A stretch of DNA of 64,000 nt from Crataegus laevigata (GCA_963580275.1 OY756949.1:18769001-18833000); one strand, 5' to 3'; positions 20,886-33,994 are shown, counted from the first letter of the stretch. Numbers and translations: made by a program. Notes: generated by a model from the letters alone, not told the origin.

Positions 20886-23651
20886 TTATAAGTAACCAAA
20901 AGAGGATGGAAATGGTCCCATGAAATCGATTCCCCAAACATCAAAGAGTTCCACCACCAAAATGTTGTTCAATGGCATCTCATTTCTTCGGCTAATGTTC
21001 CCCATTTTCTGGCACCTATCACACTTAGAACAAAAATCAAAAGCATCCTTGAATAGAGTAGGCCAAAAGAAACCAGATTGTAACACCTTTAGGGATGTCT
21101 TTTTGGCACCAAAATGTCCTCCACATGCCAATGTATGGCTGAATGTTAGAATGCTTTGTTGCTCACTCTCCGGGACACATCTCCTAATGATTTGGTCAGG
21201 GCAATACTTAAACAAGTATGGTTCATCCCAAATGTAGTGCTTTACCATGGCAAGGAACTTCTTTCTTTCCTGAAAAGAAATATCATCTCTCATTACACCA
21301 CAAGCAAGATAGTTAACAAAATCAGCATACCATGGTTCTTTTTCTTGAACAACAAGGAGTTGTTCATCTGGAAATGATTCATTTAGAGGCAAAGGTTGTC
21401 CAACTTCATGGTTCTCATTAAGTCGTGACAAATGGTCAGCCACAACATTATCACTTCCCTTCTTATCTCGAATTTCCAAATCAAACTCTTGTAGTAAGAG
21501 TATCCATCTAATTAGGCGCGGTTTAGCATCCTTCTTTGTCATCAAATACCTAAGGGCTGCATGATCAGAAAACACAATAACTTTAGATCCCACAAGATAT
21601 GACCTAAACTTCTCTAATGCAAAAACAATAGCAAGCAACTCCTTTTCAGTTGTGGAATAGTTGAGTTGAGCATCATTTAGAGTCCGGCTTGCATAATAGA
21701 TCACATGTGGGAGCTTGTTCACCCTTTGCCCTAAAACTGCACCAATAGCATAGTCAGAGGCATCACACATCAATTCAAAAGGTAAAGACCAATCTGGTGC
21801 CATAATGATAGGAGCCGAGGTTAATTCTTGTTTCAAAGTTTTGAATGCATCCATGCAAGCTTTATCAAAATGAAACACAACATCTTTAGCTAACAAATTG
21901 CATAATGGACGAGTTATCATTGAAAAGTTCTTAATGAAACGTCGATAAAATCCTGCATGTCCCAAGAAACTTCTTACTCCCTTCACGGTTGTGGGAGCTG
22001 CCATGTTGTTGATGATGTCAATTTTGGCCTTGTCCACCTCCATTCCTTTGCTAGAGATTACATGTCCCAAAACAATGCCTTGTTTCACCATGAATTGGCA
22101 TTTTTCCCAATTGAGAACCAAATTTGTTTCCTGACATCTTTGAAGAACTAAAGAGAGATGGTTAAGACATTCATCAAAAGAGGAACCAAACACTGAAAAA
22201 TCATCCATAAATACCTCAATGAACCTTTCCACCATGTCAGAAAAGATTGCCAACATACATCTTTGGAATGGTGTTGGAGCATTGCAAAGTCCAAAAGGCA
22301 TTCTCCTATATGCAAATGTGCCAAAGGGGCAAGTAAATGTAGTTTTCTCTTGATCCTCGGGAGCAATTGCAATTTGATTGTAACCTGAGTAACCATCAAG
22401 AAAACAATAATGTGAGTAACCTGCCAATCTCTCAAGCATTTGATCTATGAAAGGCATGGGAAAGTAATCCTTTCTAGTGCTAGAATTCAACTTCCTGTAA
22501 TCGGTGCAAACTCTCCAACTAGCCGTGGGTTTTATGGTCACAAGCTCTTTGTTTTCATTCTTCATCACCGTGATTCCAACCTTCTTAGGTACCACTTGAA
22601 TGGCACTCACCCATTTGCTATCAGAAATGGGATATATAATCCCCACATCTAACAATTTTAACACTTCATTCCTCACAACTTCCTTCATGTGTGGATTGAG
22701 CCTTCTTTGTGGTTCACGGGTTGTCTTTGCTCCATCCTCCAAAAGAATCCTATGCATGCACCTAGTAGGGCTTATTCCCTTGATATCTGCAATAGACCAT
22801 CCAATAGCTGATTTGGACTCTTTTAACACCCTAAGTAGTTTATCTTCTTCATTAGGGGTGAGGTCAGAAGCTATGATAACTGGAAGAGTTTCAAATTCAG
22901 CTAGATATGCATATTTTAGATGTGGTGGAAGTGGTTTAAGTTCAAGTTTTGGTGCCTTAACAATGGAAGGGATTAGATGTGACCTTGATGGTTCTAAAGA
23001 CTCTAAAAGAGGTGAAACATTTAAAGGATACGGTGCCAATGCTTCCAAGGCAGCTACCATTTCCATGAGTGCATCTTCATCATCAAAATCATCTTGAGAT
23101 TGAGTCAAAACGGTTTGTAATGGTTCATTAGATTGTGCCTGCAAGAACTTCGAGAAAACAAGTGAATCAAGCACATCAATGGCATAGCAATCAAGGGATG
23201 AAGAAGGGTGAGAAAGAGACTCAAACACTTTGAATTGGACGGTCTCTCCTAGCACGGACATAGTGAGGAGTCCATTTTGCACATCAATGATGGTCTTGGC
23301 CGTGGCCATGAATGGTCTTCCAAGCAAAATAGGCAACTCTCGGTCATGTATAGGGGCTTCTTCCATGTCCAACACTACAAAATCCGCAGGCAATATTAGT
23401 TTATCAATTTGAACTAGAATATCTTCTACTATACCTCTTGGATACTTCACGGATCTATCCGCAAGTTGTAATGAAATGGTGGTGGCCTTCAATTCCCCCA
23501 AACCTAGTTGAAGGTACACGGAATAAGGCATTAAGTTGATGCTAGCACCCAAATCAAGCATTGCCTTCTCTACTTTCTTGTCCCCTATAGTTGATAGAGA
23601 AACTTCCCGGATCCTTGAGCTTTGGTGGAAGTTTTCTTTGCAACACCGCAC
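20886..23651 (-). pseudogene. Protease-RT-RNase H-integrase of element G
   Basis: A 921-residue open frame. Domains in order: retropepsin with LDLGASINLMPYS (about residues 32-44) and LPILLGRPFM (about 109-118); reverse transcriptase with YRKLNSSTRKDYF and catalytic FMDD (about 490-493); RNase H with CDASDYAIGAVLG and FSDHAALRYL; integrase zinc finger (CHxxxxGGHFG-type H-H then CSKCDRCQ) and the first catalytic Asp (GIDFMGPFP). The true upstream junction with gag is broken by a short deletion in the segment after DPGSFSI, which shifts frame. The stop at its end is a nonsense change in integrase. The enzyme core itself is remarkably intact. Confidence 0.9.
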
Positions 23652-25392
23652 TTACATTCTCCGACACCACTACCTTCTCATGTGGTCCATACTTCCTTTT
23701 GTAGTTATTTAACTCCTTGAAGAATTTCCCATAAGCCGGCATGTTCCTAATGACATCAAGGAAAGGTAAGTTAACATTCACCTTACTTAGAATATCAAAA
23801 ATCTCTTTAAATGACTTATCCTGCTTGCTTTTGGCAAGTCTTCCAGGGAATGGTATTGGTGGAGTGTAAGGCTTCTCGGCCTTGTGAAGATTTGGTGCTT
23901 CAATTGAGGAAGTAGCATGGCTTGGTTCCTCATTTGGTCTCTCATTTCCTCCTACATTCACATGATCAAATTCCTTAGTAATTTCATTTCCAACTCTCTT
24001 ATCTATCACCTTACCATTTCTGAGTGTAGTGATTGCTTTGGCTTGCTCTTGGTTCCTTTGGAGTATCACGGGTTGGCTTGGAAACTTTCCAACCTCTCTT
24101 TGATTCAAAGCATCAGCAATCTGTCCCAATTGTGTCTCCATTTTGGTTAGAGCCGCCGAATGTTGTTGGAAGGTGCTATTTGTGGCTTGTTGGAATTGCA
24201 AGGTGTTTTGAGCTAACAATTTAACCGTATCCTCAAGTGTAGGGGCAGGTTTTGGTTGGAAGTTTTGGAATTGATTTTGGTTGTTGTTCTTCCATGAGAG
24301 GTTGGGATGATCTCTCCACCCCGGGTTATATGTGTTTGAATACATATCATTCCTTGGCCTTTGATTGTAAGAATTCATGAGGTTCACTTGCTCTTGGACA
24401 AACTCGGGATAGGCCTCCCTAGATGGACATTGATGAGTAGGGTGGTTTGGTATATTGCAAATAGCACACACCTCATTTGCTTTTGGCACCATGTTGAGCA
24501 CGGATTCAAGCTTTCTTTCTAGGTTAGCTACCTGCAATGAAAGATCATGATTAGAATTTGCTTCATATACTCCAAGTTTCTTACCCCTTAAATCTTTGTG
24601 TTGAGCATTAGACCCCAACATCTCATAAATGTTGTAAGACTCTTGAGCATTCTTTTTCTTCAAAGCTCCACCTGCGGCATTATCAACAGTTGATTGACAT
24701 GTTTGGGTTAATCCATCATAGAAAATTTGCATTTGTAAGTGAAGAGGTAACCCATGGTGTGGACATTGCAACAAAAGGCCTTTAAAACGCTCCCAACACT
24801 CATTGAAAGGCTCTCCATCATCTTGTTTGAAGTTGAAGATTTGTCCCCTTAATGTGGCTGTCTTTTGAGTGGAAAAAAACTTCTCCAAAAACTTCTTAGC
24901 CACGGCATCCCATGTGGTGAGGGAACCCGGTGCTAGGGTCATCAACCAACTCTTGGCTTTATCTTTCAAAGTGTAAGGAAACACTATCATCCTCAAATTT
25001 GCTTCACTTACTCCCTGCAAAGGTAAACCACTCACAACATTGTAAAACTCTTTAACATGAGCTAAAGGATCTTCATTAGGTATGCCATAAAAAGAGGGAA
25101 GCATATGAAAATGTGAAGACTTAAGATCATAGTTTCTAGTTTCGGTGGAAAGCAAGGTGCATGAAGGAGAATTTGGTATGATTGGCTGAGCAAAGTCCTC
25201 CAAAGCTCGAAGCTCATCTTGGTTGCCAGCCATTTCTTCTTCTCTTTCCCAATTAATGTGCTCAGATCTTTCACTTGTGGAACTAGAAGAATTTCCTTCC
25301 TCTTCTTCTCGGATAAAGGATGAACTTGTTGGCACAAAGTTGTCCAAAGTGTTGCCTTTTAAACGTTCAATTCTTTGGCCCAAACTCAACAA
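23554..25392 (-). pseudogene. gag of element G
   Basis: 612 residues with the Retrotrans_gag core (about residues 95-225), a CCHC knuckle CAICNIPNHPTHQC, the YSNTYNPGWRDHPN segment and LPFLDVIRNMPAYGKFF before the protease linker. The last ~20 residues (after DPGSFSI) are out of frame because about 5 bases are missing relative to related copies, so gag and pol now overlap in different frames. I see no in-frame ATG near 25392 and the exact start is unclear. The gag differs clearly from the MTRSSQTV-type gags elsewhere in the window. Confidence 0.88.
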
Positions 25393-25502
25393 GTCTATGT
25401 GACATATACTACCTAAAACAAAACAAACAAGTTTGATTAGAAATCAAAACTCTACTTAAAAATGAAAAGAACAAAGTATAATAGCAAAACAAGCAATTAC
25501 AA

Positions 25503-25534
25503 GGGACTGAAATCAGTCCCCGGCAACGGCGCCA
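25503..25534 (-). promoter_or_regulatory. tRNA-Asp PBS with diverged hairpin, element G
   Basis: 25517-25534 is a perfect complement of the 3' end of tRNA-Asp. The flanking arms GGGACTGA / TCAGTCCC (25503-25520) keep the hairpin seen in other families while changing its sequence on both arms. Confidence 0.9.
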
Positions 25535-25539
25535 TTTTT

Positions 25540-27286
25540 TGTTGAGGTTTTTCCTTCCTAGTGCTAAAAACATGTTGAGTATAATGACACAAGTAAGGGT
25601 GTCGAATCCACAGGGACTAATTAGACCTATATAACCACTTGTTTTGCAAGAACCCTACTAGAAACTAGAACTAATCAATTTAGACAGATTTGATGTTGTA
25701 ACTTGAAACACACAGAAATGAAATGAATCCAAGTAAATGAATCAACAAGTAATATAATGAGGTAGAACCAAGGGAGATGTAGCTAGGGAATTGTATCAAT
25801 AGAGAGGAGGAGCTAGGGAGAAGTAGCTAGGGATTCGGTTTCACCATTGCTAAATCAATTCCATGTTTGTTAAATCGGTTTATGCTCAGCTATTTATCTA
25901 TCTCTTGAGTTTGTTTCACTTAGATATGATCAACCATATGATGTGTGGATTTGATCAAATATTCCTAGACATAAACCTAGTTGTGATGTGCAACTTGGGT
26001 TCCTAATCAAGAATGTGTTATGCACAAGAAACTTTCATAAAACCAAGGGAACACTCGGCATGATGTTTGCAAAACATTCCCTTCAATCATTCCCATGTCT
26101 GCCAAGGTTATGCATGATGTGTGCTATAAGATTGGCTATACAACCTATGGTTAATTCAAATGGTGATCAAGCATTAAAATCAACACATAAAGTTACAATT
26201 AAATCAGAGAATGAATCAAGAAATAGAAGGATAAACTGAGCATTCCAAATTAATTACATGGCAATCTTGCTAGGCTACATCGAATCCCTAGAGAGAGATT
26301 AGTTACACTTCATGTTTACAAAGATTTGACAAGAAATATAAAACATGAGTGTACATAGAATTAAGAAGAAGAACCCCTTGAAGCAAAACTGTGTTGAAGA
26401 TCTCTTGAGAGTAACCTTCGGTGGTAGCTCTCCAAGTGTGGTGTAGCTCTCCAAGTGTGATGTAGATGAAGGTGGTGCGGCTTTGGTTGAATGGTTTGTG
26501 TAATGTAGTAGAGGAAATGGACAGAAATGGAGCGGCTAAGTGTGTGTAGAATGGAATGAATATTGTGTAAGGAAAAATGTGTCCCAGATTTCTTGAAGAA
26601 ACTAAACTTAAAGGGAGTGTATGGAATAACATCCCAGATTCAGATTCAAGATTGGATCTAAACAAATGTAAAATATGGAATGCTTGTGTGTGTAATGATG
26701 GGGGAATTAGATTTCTGAAATGGTGAGTGCACTACACAAGGGGAATAGGCATGGATGTGGTCATTTTAAATTGAAGTTGCATGTGGAATGACTGCAAAGA
26801 TAGGCTGGCAAGGGATTAAATACTCACGGCATGGGTGAGTTTGATGGTGAGAATGTGGCTGAATGTTTTAACTAATGGGGGTGCATGTTCTTGATGAACA
26901 AGGGGGGTAGAAATGTAACACAATGCATGGCTAGGTGTATGAAACCTCCTAATCTGAATCCAAAGCATTTGCCATGCATAGAATCACCCAAACTGGCCGA
27001 ATTGCACCATTATCCTTCCAAATCATTTCCTGAAATTCCAGCAACCAAACTCGTCCTAGATTCTTCATTTGGACTTCATTTTAACTCATCAAGATCCTCT
27101 CCATGCTTGGAGTAATGCTCGGCTACCCAAAAATGGTGTTTTTACATCATTTGCCTTCCAATTGATCCTAATACACACTTGGCTGCACACTATCACAAAA
27201 TGATGTGTAATGTAACTAGTTTAATCAAACCCACCACAAAGATGGCAAATATGGATGATGTAATGGACACGAAATGTGAACTATCA
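25540..27286 (-). repeat. 5' LTR of element G (about 1747 bp)
   Basis: On the minus strand it runs TGATAGTTCAC.. to ..CCTCAACA, ending 5 bp before the PBS. U5 contains TAGTCCCTGTGG (about 25608-25619), whose AGTCCC can pair with GGGACT beside the PBS. No second copy is in the window, so the outer boundary rests on TG..CA ends and on D pol resuming at 27287. Confidence 0.82.
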
Positions 27287-29202
27287 CCCTAGGGTGGACA
27301 TTGGCCGATATTAAAGGTATAAGCCCTACGACTTGTATGCATCACATATTTCTTGAGGAGGGGGCCAAACCAACTAGAGAGGCTCAACGCCGTCTTAACC
27401 CTCCAATGATGGAAGTTGTGAAAAAGGAGATAATTAAACTTCTAGATTGTGGGGTGATTTATCCCATCTCCGATACTCGTTGGGTATCCCCTATCCAATG
27501 TGTGCCTAAGAAATCCGGAGTGACAGTTGTGGAAAATGCCGAGAATGAACTTGTACCCATGAGAATTCAAACCGGTTGGCGTGTATGCATTGATTATAGG
27601 AAGATAAACGCCACCACAAGGAAGGATCACTTTCCTTTGCCGTTTCTAGACCAAATGTTGGAAAGGTTAGCCGGTCATTCTTTTTATTGTTTTCTTGATG
27701 GATATTCAGGTTATAACCAAATTGTTATTGCTCCGGATGATCAAGAGAAGACCACTTTTACTTGTCCCTTTGGAACGTTTGCATATCGACGCATGCCATT
27801 TGGTTTGTGCAATGCTCCTGCCACGTTTCAAAGGTGTATGGTAAGCATATTTTCTGATTATGTTGAGAAGATTATTGAGATATTCATGGATGATTTTAGT
27901 GTGTTTGGTGATTCCTTTGATAAATGCTTGGATAATCTCACTTTAGTCTTAAAACGTTGTGTTGAAACAAACCTTGTGTTGAATTGGGAAAAATGTCACT
28001 TTATGGTTAAACAAGGTATTGTGTTAGGTCATATAATCTCTGAAAAAGGAATTGAAGTTGATAAGTCTAAAGTAGATCTTGTACGTTACTTACCCTCTCC
28101 TACTTCGGTTAGAGAGGTTCGTTCGTTTCTTGGTCATGCAGGATTCTATAGAAGATTTATCAAGGACTTTTCCAAAATTGCACAACCTCTATGCCGCCTC
28201 CTCCAAAAGGATGTGTCCTTTGAGTTCAATGAGGCATGTGAGAAGGCATTCCAGCAACTCAAGGAGTCACTTACCACGGCACCCATCATCACTCCCCCGG
28301 ATTGGTCCATTCCATTTGAATTGATGTGTGATGCCTCGGATTATGCCCTAGGGCCTGTTTTGGGTCAAAAGAAAAATAAACATTCCCATGTTATTTATTA
28401 TGCTTCACGCACTTTAAATGATGCTCAATTGAATTATTCTACAACCGAAAAAGAACTTTTGGCGGTTGTATTTGCTTTAGATAAACTTAGATCATATCTA
28501 ATTGGTACTAAAGTCATTGTTTTCACTGACCATGCAGCCTTGAAGTATCTTTTCACCAAAAAGGAGGCTAAACCAAGACTCATTCGTTGGATGCTCCTAC
28601 TTCAAGAGTTCGATATTGAAATTAGGGACAAGAAAGGTTGTGAAAACGTGGTGGCTGACCACTTGAGCAGATTGGTGCGTGAAGAAGACTCCCTCCCCAT
28701 TTCTGAGACATTTCCGGATGATGCACGGTTTTATGTATGGGATGATCCTTATCTTTGGAAATTCTGCCCTGATCAGATTGTACGTAGATGAGTGTCTAAT
28801 TCTGAATTTCATTCCATTCTAAGCTTTTGTCATACATATGCATGTGGTGGACACTTTGGCACACAAAGAACAGCCCTTAAAGTATTGCAATGTGGATTCA
28901 ATTGGCCTAATATCTTTAAGGATGCTAGAACATTTTGTTTAACATGTGATAAATGCCAAAGAACCGGAAATATAAGTGCAAAAGACCAAATGCCGCAAGT
29001 TTCTGTTCTTAATGTGGAAATATTTGACGTTTGGGGTATTGACTTTATGGTTCCCTTTCCTTCTTCATTTGGTTTCATGTATATCTTGCTTGCGGTTGAT
29101 TATGTGTCAAAGTAGGTGGAAGCAAAAGCCACCCGGACTAAGGATTCTAAAGTGGTTTCAGATTTTATTAGAACTAACATCTTTGCAAGATTTGGCATCC
29201 CA
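27287..29202 (+). pseudogene. Element D pol: RT, RNase H and integrase start
   Basis: Resumes D coding sequence inside reverse transcriptase (TLADIKGISPTTCMH-like start). It includes YRKINATTRKDHF, FMDD (about 27886-27897), RNase H motifs (CDASDYALG, FTDHAALKYL, VADHLSRL) and the integrase zinc finger. Damage: about 39 residues are missing between RNase H and integrase (near 28719), TGA replaces a Cys codon at 28789-28791, and TAG replaces a Trp codon at 29113-29115. The frame otherwise continues to GIP at about 29202, where element J begins. The region between gag (19222) and this point is lost. Confidence 0.9.
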
Positions 29203-30951
29203 CATCACGGAGGATGATATCGTCCACAACGTACTCATATGATGATATCCTACGCCAACACGAACTCTTCTACCACCTTTGATTTGATTAGGTACCTGCA
29301 CAATAGAAGGTAGCAACCTATTAGTTGAAATGGGAATTGGAATTGGAGTAGGTGACTTACCCATGGGTGGCGTTGAAGTGGCAGCATTATGAACATATGC
29401 ACAAGGGGTGCTCTCGGCCAAATCTGGGGGTTCTTTGATGGCAGGAACGTGCCCCTTGTGTTTCATTCCAATTCCTTCTTCGTTCATGGTTTGCATAAAT
29501 CTGCCAGGAAAGGGCACATTCGAAGGAATAATGTTAGAAGGAATTGAATTTGACACATTATTACCTTTATTTGATAGATTGGATGACTTAGGAGCAATAG
29601 GGGCCTGTGGCAAAGGTGTTTCCTCCTCCACACTTTGCAATCTTTCATTTTCCTTGTGATTTGATGATTGTGGGTCTGCTCCAACCTCCTTGTCACTTCT
29701 CAAGATGATTGCCTTGGCAGTTTCAAATCCTCCATTCGAATTCGTAATGGTTGAACTAGGGAGGTTGCCTTGGTCTTGAAACTGTCCTACGAACTCCGAT
29801 ATCTGCCCAATTTGCTTTTCCAAGTGGTCCACCCTTTTGTCTTGATTTTCTTTCTCCTGAGACAAATTGGTGAGCAACTTAATAAGCGTATCATTGTCCA
29901 AAGACATACCTGAATTTGTTTGGGCAGGTTGTGTTGGGGCGTAGGGCTGTTGGAAAATCCCAAGAGGTGGCCGAAATCCTCCTTGTTGTTGAGGCTCTCC
30001 CCAATTGAAGTTTTGGTGATCACACCATCCTGGATTGTACGTGTTGGCGTATGGATCATATTTGGGCTGATTTTGGTCTTGATACCCAATGGTGTTGACA
30101 CTTTCCCATCCTCCATTCTCAATCAATTGAGGGCACTTTTCAGATTGGTGTCCTTGCATGGAACATATGCCACAGATTGTGTTTTCATGCACTTTGGGTT
30201 TTTTAATAGCCTGTGACACAAGAAGAGTGAGATTAGCCAATTGAGATTGAATTTCGGAGATTGCATTTACCTCTTGCTGCCATGGGGGGTCCCGTTGTCC
30301 AACGCCTTCATATTGTTGTGCGTTTAAAGCTCGGTTGGCAATCAAGGTCTGGGCAGCCACGGGTGTTTTGTCAACCAATACACCACCTGCTGAAGCATCT
30401 AACAATTGTCGTTCGAAGGGAAGAAGTCCTTCGTAAAAGTATTGAATGAGCATCTCTTCTTTTATTTGGTGTTGCGGACATGAGGCAACAAGAGTCTTGA
30501 ATCGCTCATAGTACGTTAGGAATGATTCTCCTTGATTTTGCTCAATGCCACTAATCCTTTTGCGTAAGAGAATGACTCGAGAAGTTGGGAAAAACTTCTC
30601 CAAGAACGCCCGTTTCATGCTCTCCCAAGATGTGATAGCTCCGAGGTCTAGATCGTAAAACCAATCCTTTGCCCTTTCCAAGAGAGAAAAGGGAAAAGCC
30701 TTCATCTTCAGAATGTTGCTATCGATATTGCCGGGAGTCATGCATGAACAAACCACTTCAAACTCCTTCAAATGCTTGATAGGATCTTCCATGGACAGCC
30801 CATGAAACTTAGGAATATGGTGCAGCAAGCTTGACTTTAGTTCGAACTCGTCGGTCTTGCCTTGGGCCGCCCTAGGGTATTGGATACATAGGGGTGCTGC
30901 ATTGTCCAACCACGAGGCTAGGAGTTCTTTGATTGTTCGATTGTCCACCAT
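29203..30951 (-). pseudogene. gag of element J fused to a short linker, no protease
   Basis: Open from about 30951 (MVDNRTIKELLAS..) right into D at 29158. Retrotrans_gag core at about residues 35-165, CCHC knuckle CGICSMQGHQSEKC, YANTYNPGWCDHQN segment, and coiled-coil NLSQEKENQDKRVDHLEKQI. After VPFPGRFMQT it jumps directly to a PIPIPISTNRLLPSIVQ linker that in full elements lies after the protease, so protease was deleted in frame. The last ~35 codons (GGRRVRVGVGYHH..) match nothing else here, and the last ~15 are D DNA. The product resembles a gag-only protein of a non-autonomous element. Confidence 0.85.
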
Positions 30952-31105
30952 GATGAGTACCTAAAATTAAAGAAAGAAAAATAAATCAAATACCAAAAGA
31001 AAAACACACAAACACAAATATAAATAAAAACACAAACAAAAAAAACAAACAAAAATTAAACACAAACAAAAAAAAAAAAAAATAAATAAAATAAAATAAA
31101 ATAAA

Positions 31106-31143
31106 GGGATTAGCAAAGTTACTAATCCCCGGCAACGGCGCCA
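31106..31143 (-). promoter_or_regulatory. tRNA-Asp PBS and hairpin, element J
   Basis: 31126-31143 complements tRNA-Asp exactly. The arms GGGATTAG / CTAATCCC (31106-31129) make the conserved hairpin with a changed loop. Confidence 0.9.
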
Positions 31144-31149
31144 AAAATT

Positions 31150-33087
31150 TGACGGGTATTTAAACCGCACAAATTTAACCCTCTTTTTGACAGTTGTAGT
31201 ATGGATGTAAGTAGGGTATCGTTCTAGGCCGGGAATTAGGAGGGCTTGCTAAAACCTCTAAAATAATTTAAAAACGTAAAAATAAAATTTAAAACACTAA
31301 ACTAAAATCAAAACACTTAACTAAAATAACTTAAAATAAAACTAACAAATAAACTAAAACAAATCAAAAGACTCAAAACAACTCAAGACTCTAGAAAATA
31401 CAAACTAAGCTAAAAACTCGAAACACACTAAAAATGACTCAAAATAATGAAAACAATTTAAAATAAAAACTAGGAAATTAATTAGACGGAAATTAAATTA
31501 AAAGATAAAAACTAATAAAAATTAACTAAATAATATAATATAATAATGGGGGGATTGATTTTTGAAGAAACGTAAATTAAACTTAAATAAATTACAAAAT
31601 TGACAAAAACATAAAATAAAAGTGAAATGATAGACGACGGATTGGCTAGAGGGTTTTTCTCCACACATGACACAAATGTAACCTAAATTGATTCCCAGTT
31701 ATGAATTCAACAAACGAATAATGACAATGTTCCAAGTTAATTAGGTCTGCTTAAATTAACTTTCCGATTTCCCTAGATTCATTGAATTGGACGGAATACG
31801 CATCACAACCAAATTATTCTTATCAAGTTCCCTAACTATGGAATACGCATGATAGAGAGACATATCAAAGATCATTAAATTCAATGGAAATCATAAACAT
31901 CGACTAGGCTTTCATAACTATGGAATACGCATGTTAATCCAACCTAGGGTTTACTAAACACAATCGTGACTAGCGATTTTTACTACTCATGAATATAAGT
32001 TCATAACGATTAGGTGAAATTCCCTTATATCCTAGCATCAAGTCTAAGCATGCAAATTAAGTGTCGACCCTCAACCCACATACATAAACAAGTTATTAAT
32101 CAAATCAGAATAGTAAACCACATCCAAACATTTATAAATTCATAACTGGAGTAAATCAAATTAAAATTACAAATATAATCATGGTTTCGAATTAACCTCT
32201 AGCCAAACTAAATTAATTACACATATTTATAAATTAAAACAGAAATTAAAAACAAGTTGGAGGATTAAACCAAAATGGGGAGTGCAAGGATCTGTGCAAT
32301 TGTTGTGCACTGTGCTTGTTTGTCCAAGCTGCCCCGTAACTTCTGTTCGTGTGCCTCGTTGGTTTTCTCCCAAGCTGCCAGGCAAGGCAGCCTTGAAAGA
32401 CTCCCGCGCCACTCCACCGAGCACTGCCAAAGCAGCTGTCCAGCTGCTCCCAAAAATCCTTCCCCGAGGGCTCCACGCAGCTTGGAGCTGCTTCTGCTCC
32501 GTCTCTCCCTCACGCTGCCAGTTGGCAGCTCGCTCACAGCTTTTCTTGGTTCCTTCCGCAGGCTTTCTTAAGCTGCCAAATGCAACGCTGCTTTTTCTCT
32601 AGCTCCCAAGCTGCCAGAGGCAGCTTCTTGGATCTCTCCCCTCTCGGTCCTCCTGCTTTCCCACTTCTCCTTTTGTGCTATATGTTTTCTGTTTCTTTTA
32701 TGCCCAGTCTCCCTTTGCTTTCGGTGGACTCCAATTATTCTCCCTTTTCTTAATTAACCAAAGGGCAGCTGCCCTTTTCTTCTGTGCTCTCCCAACTGTA
32801 ATCACACACACACATATATTAATATATATTAATATATAAATATATATAAAAATATAAATATATATAATATAAAATATATAAATATATATATAATATAAAA
32901 TATACATATAAATATATATATATATAATATAAAAAATATATAATAAAATATAAATATAAATATTTTTCTTAACTAGATAGATCTTATAAAAACATAAAAA
33001 TAACGTAATTAGCTCAAAATATAACGAACTAGCTAAGAAAAGACGAGTGAATTTGATATAAAAATATGTATAAATATGGTCCGATCA
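31150..33087 (-). repeat. 5' LTR of element J (1938 bp, family 1)
   Basis: On the minus strand TGATCGGACC.. to ..CCCGTCA, as in element A. It contains the GCTGCC/GGCAGC hairpin block (about 32330-32640) and an AT-rich microsatellite (32816-32965). Short ORFs in 32227-32602 come from the hairpin block and are not called genes. Confidence 0.92.
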
Positions 33088-33747
33088 GTCAATCATAAGG
33101 TTTCCACACCTTACCACCCTCAAACAAATGGCCAAGCCGAGGTTTCCAACCGAGAGATCAAGCAAATCCTAGAAAAGACCGTTGGGCCTACAAGGAAGGA
33201 TTGGAGCTTAAGGTTGGATGATGCACTTTGGGCGTATCGTACGGCGTACAAAACACCAATAGGAATGTCCCCCTTTCGGCTTATCTATGGCAAACCGTGC
33301 CACCTCCCTGTGGAATTGGAGCACAAAGCTCATTGGGCCGTGAAGAAATTCAATTTGGACATGGATGCTGCAGGTTGCCATAGGAAGTTCCAATTAAACG
33401 AACTTGATGAGATAAGACAAGAGGCATACGAGAATGCAAGCATTTACAAGGAGAAGACCAAGGCGTTTCATGACAAGATGATTAGAGGCAAAACATTCTC
33501 CATTGGGCAGAAAGTGTTGCTATTTAACTCCCGTCTTCGTCTATTTCCCGGTAAGTTGCGTTCTAAGTGGATTGGACCATTTGTTATTACTAACATCTCT
33601 TCTTATGGTGCAATTCAGATTCAAAGTATCAAAACAGGTCATGAATTCCAAGTGAATGGACATCGATTGAAGCCTTATTTTGAGAACTTTGTGGAGCAAA
33701 CCGTGGATGACATCTCCCTTGATGCCGTGGGCTCCGATGGAGCATGA
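33088..33747 (+). pseudogene. Element D integrase C-terminal part
   Basis: Continues D pol after J: VNHKVSTPYHPQTNGQAEV.. contains the third catalytic residue (Glu of GQAEVSNREIK), then the C-terminal GPF module (KLRSKWIGPFVITN). It ends SDGA at a TGA (33745-33747). The post-pol block follows 11 bp later. The open frame extends left to 33076 inside J, but D sequence starts at 33088. Confidence 0.9.
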
Positions 33748-33758
33748 TCATGTTCTTC

Positions 33759-33805
33759 GTCCGGCTGCAAGACGTTAAAGAAAGCACTACTTGGGAGGCA
33801 ACCCA
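33759..33805 (+). other. Conserved post-pol block, element D
   Basis: CGTCCGGCTGCAAGACGTTA followed by a core ending TTGGGAGGCAACCCA. Close to the copies in E and N. Confidence 0.7.
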
Positions 33806-33956
33806 TGCAAATCCACAAAGGAAGCCCTAGGAATCACTCCAATTCCAGATTTGCGTTCCTAAAACCCTTCACTTTGTTGCTTGTTTCTAATCTGCCCAGT
33901 TTGCTATTTACTTGCTGTTTGTGTGTTTCTTTTTGTTTAGTGTGTTTTTATGCTTG

Positions 33957-33994
33957 AAACATTGAGGACAATGTTTGATTTAAGTGTGGGGGGG
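33957..33994 (+). other. Palindrome + G-run module, element D
   Basis: AAACATTGAGGACAATGTTT (8-bp arms, 4-nt loop) then TTTAAGTGTG ending in seven Gs. Confidence 0.75.

Larger units (their letters stand above)
19223..27286 (-). mobile_element. Element G: Athila-like retrotransposon, 3' LTR deleted
   Basis: Minus-strand element with 5' LTR (25540-27286), tRNA-Asp PBS, gag, pol and part of the 3' region. No LTR is found at its left end. It ends at about 19222 in D gag, so its 3' LTR and the intervening D protease/RT start were lost in one deletion. On the right, D pol resumes at 27287 with CCCTAGGG, the expected D sequence, so CCCTA is the surviving target copy. Its proteins and LTR differ most from the other families in the window. 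Confidence 0.85.
29203..33087 (-). mobile_element. Element J: gag-only, family-1 retrotransposon, 3' side deleted
   Basis: Minus-strand 5' LTR (31150-33087), PBS and gag, then an abrupt end inside D integrase. D resumes at 33088. About 24 codons of D integrase, which would include the middle catalytic Asp, and all of J's 3' region are missing, so a single deletion took both. The LTR belongs to the same family as element A, but J keeps a proper gag. Confidence 0.85.

Noticed and set aside
25988..26239. 83-residue frame in the G LTR
   Set aside because: Inside the LTR, no recognisable motif, overlaps nothing conserved.
32227..32602. Cluster of 67-106 residue frames
   Set aside because: Same family-1 LTR block in element J, opposite orientation. 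Composition-driven open frames.
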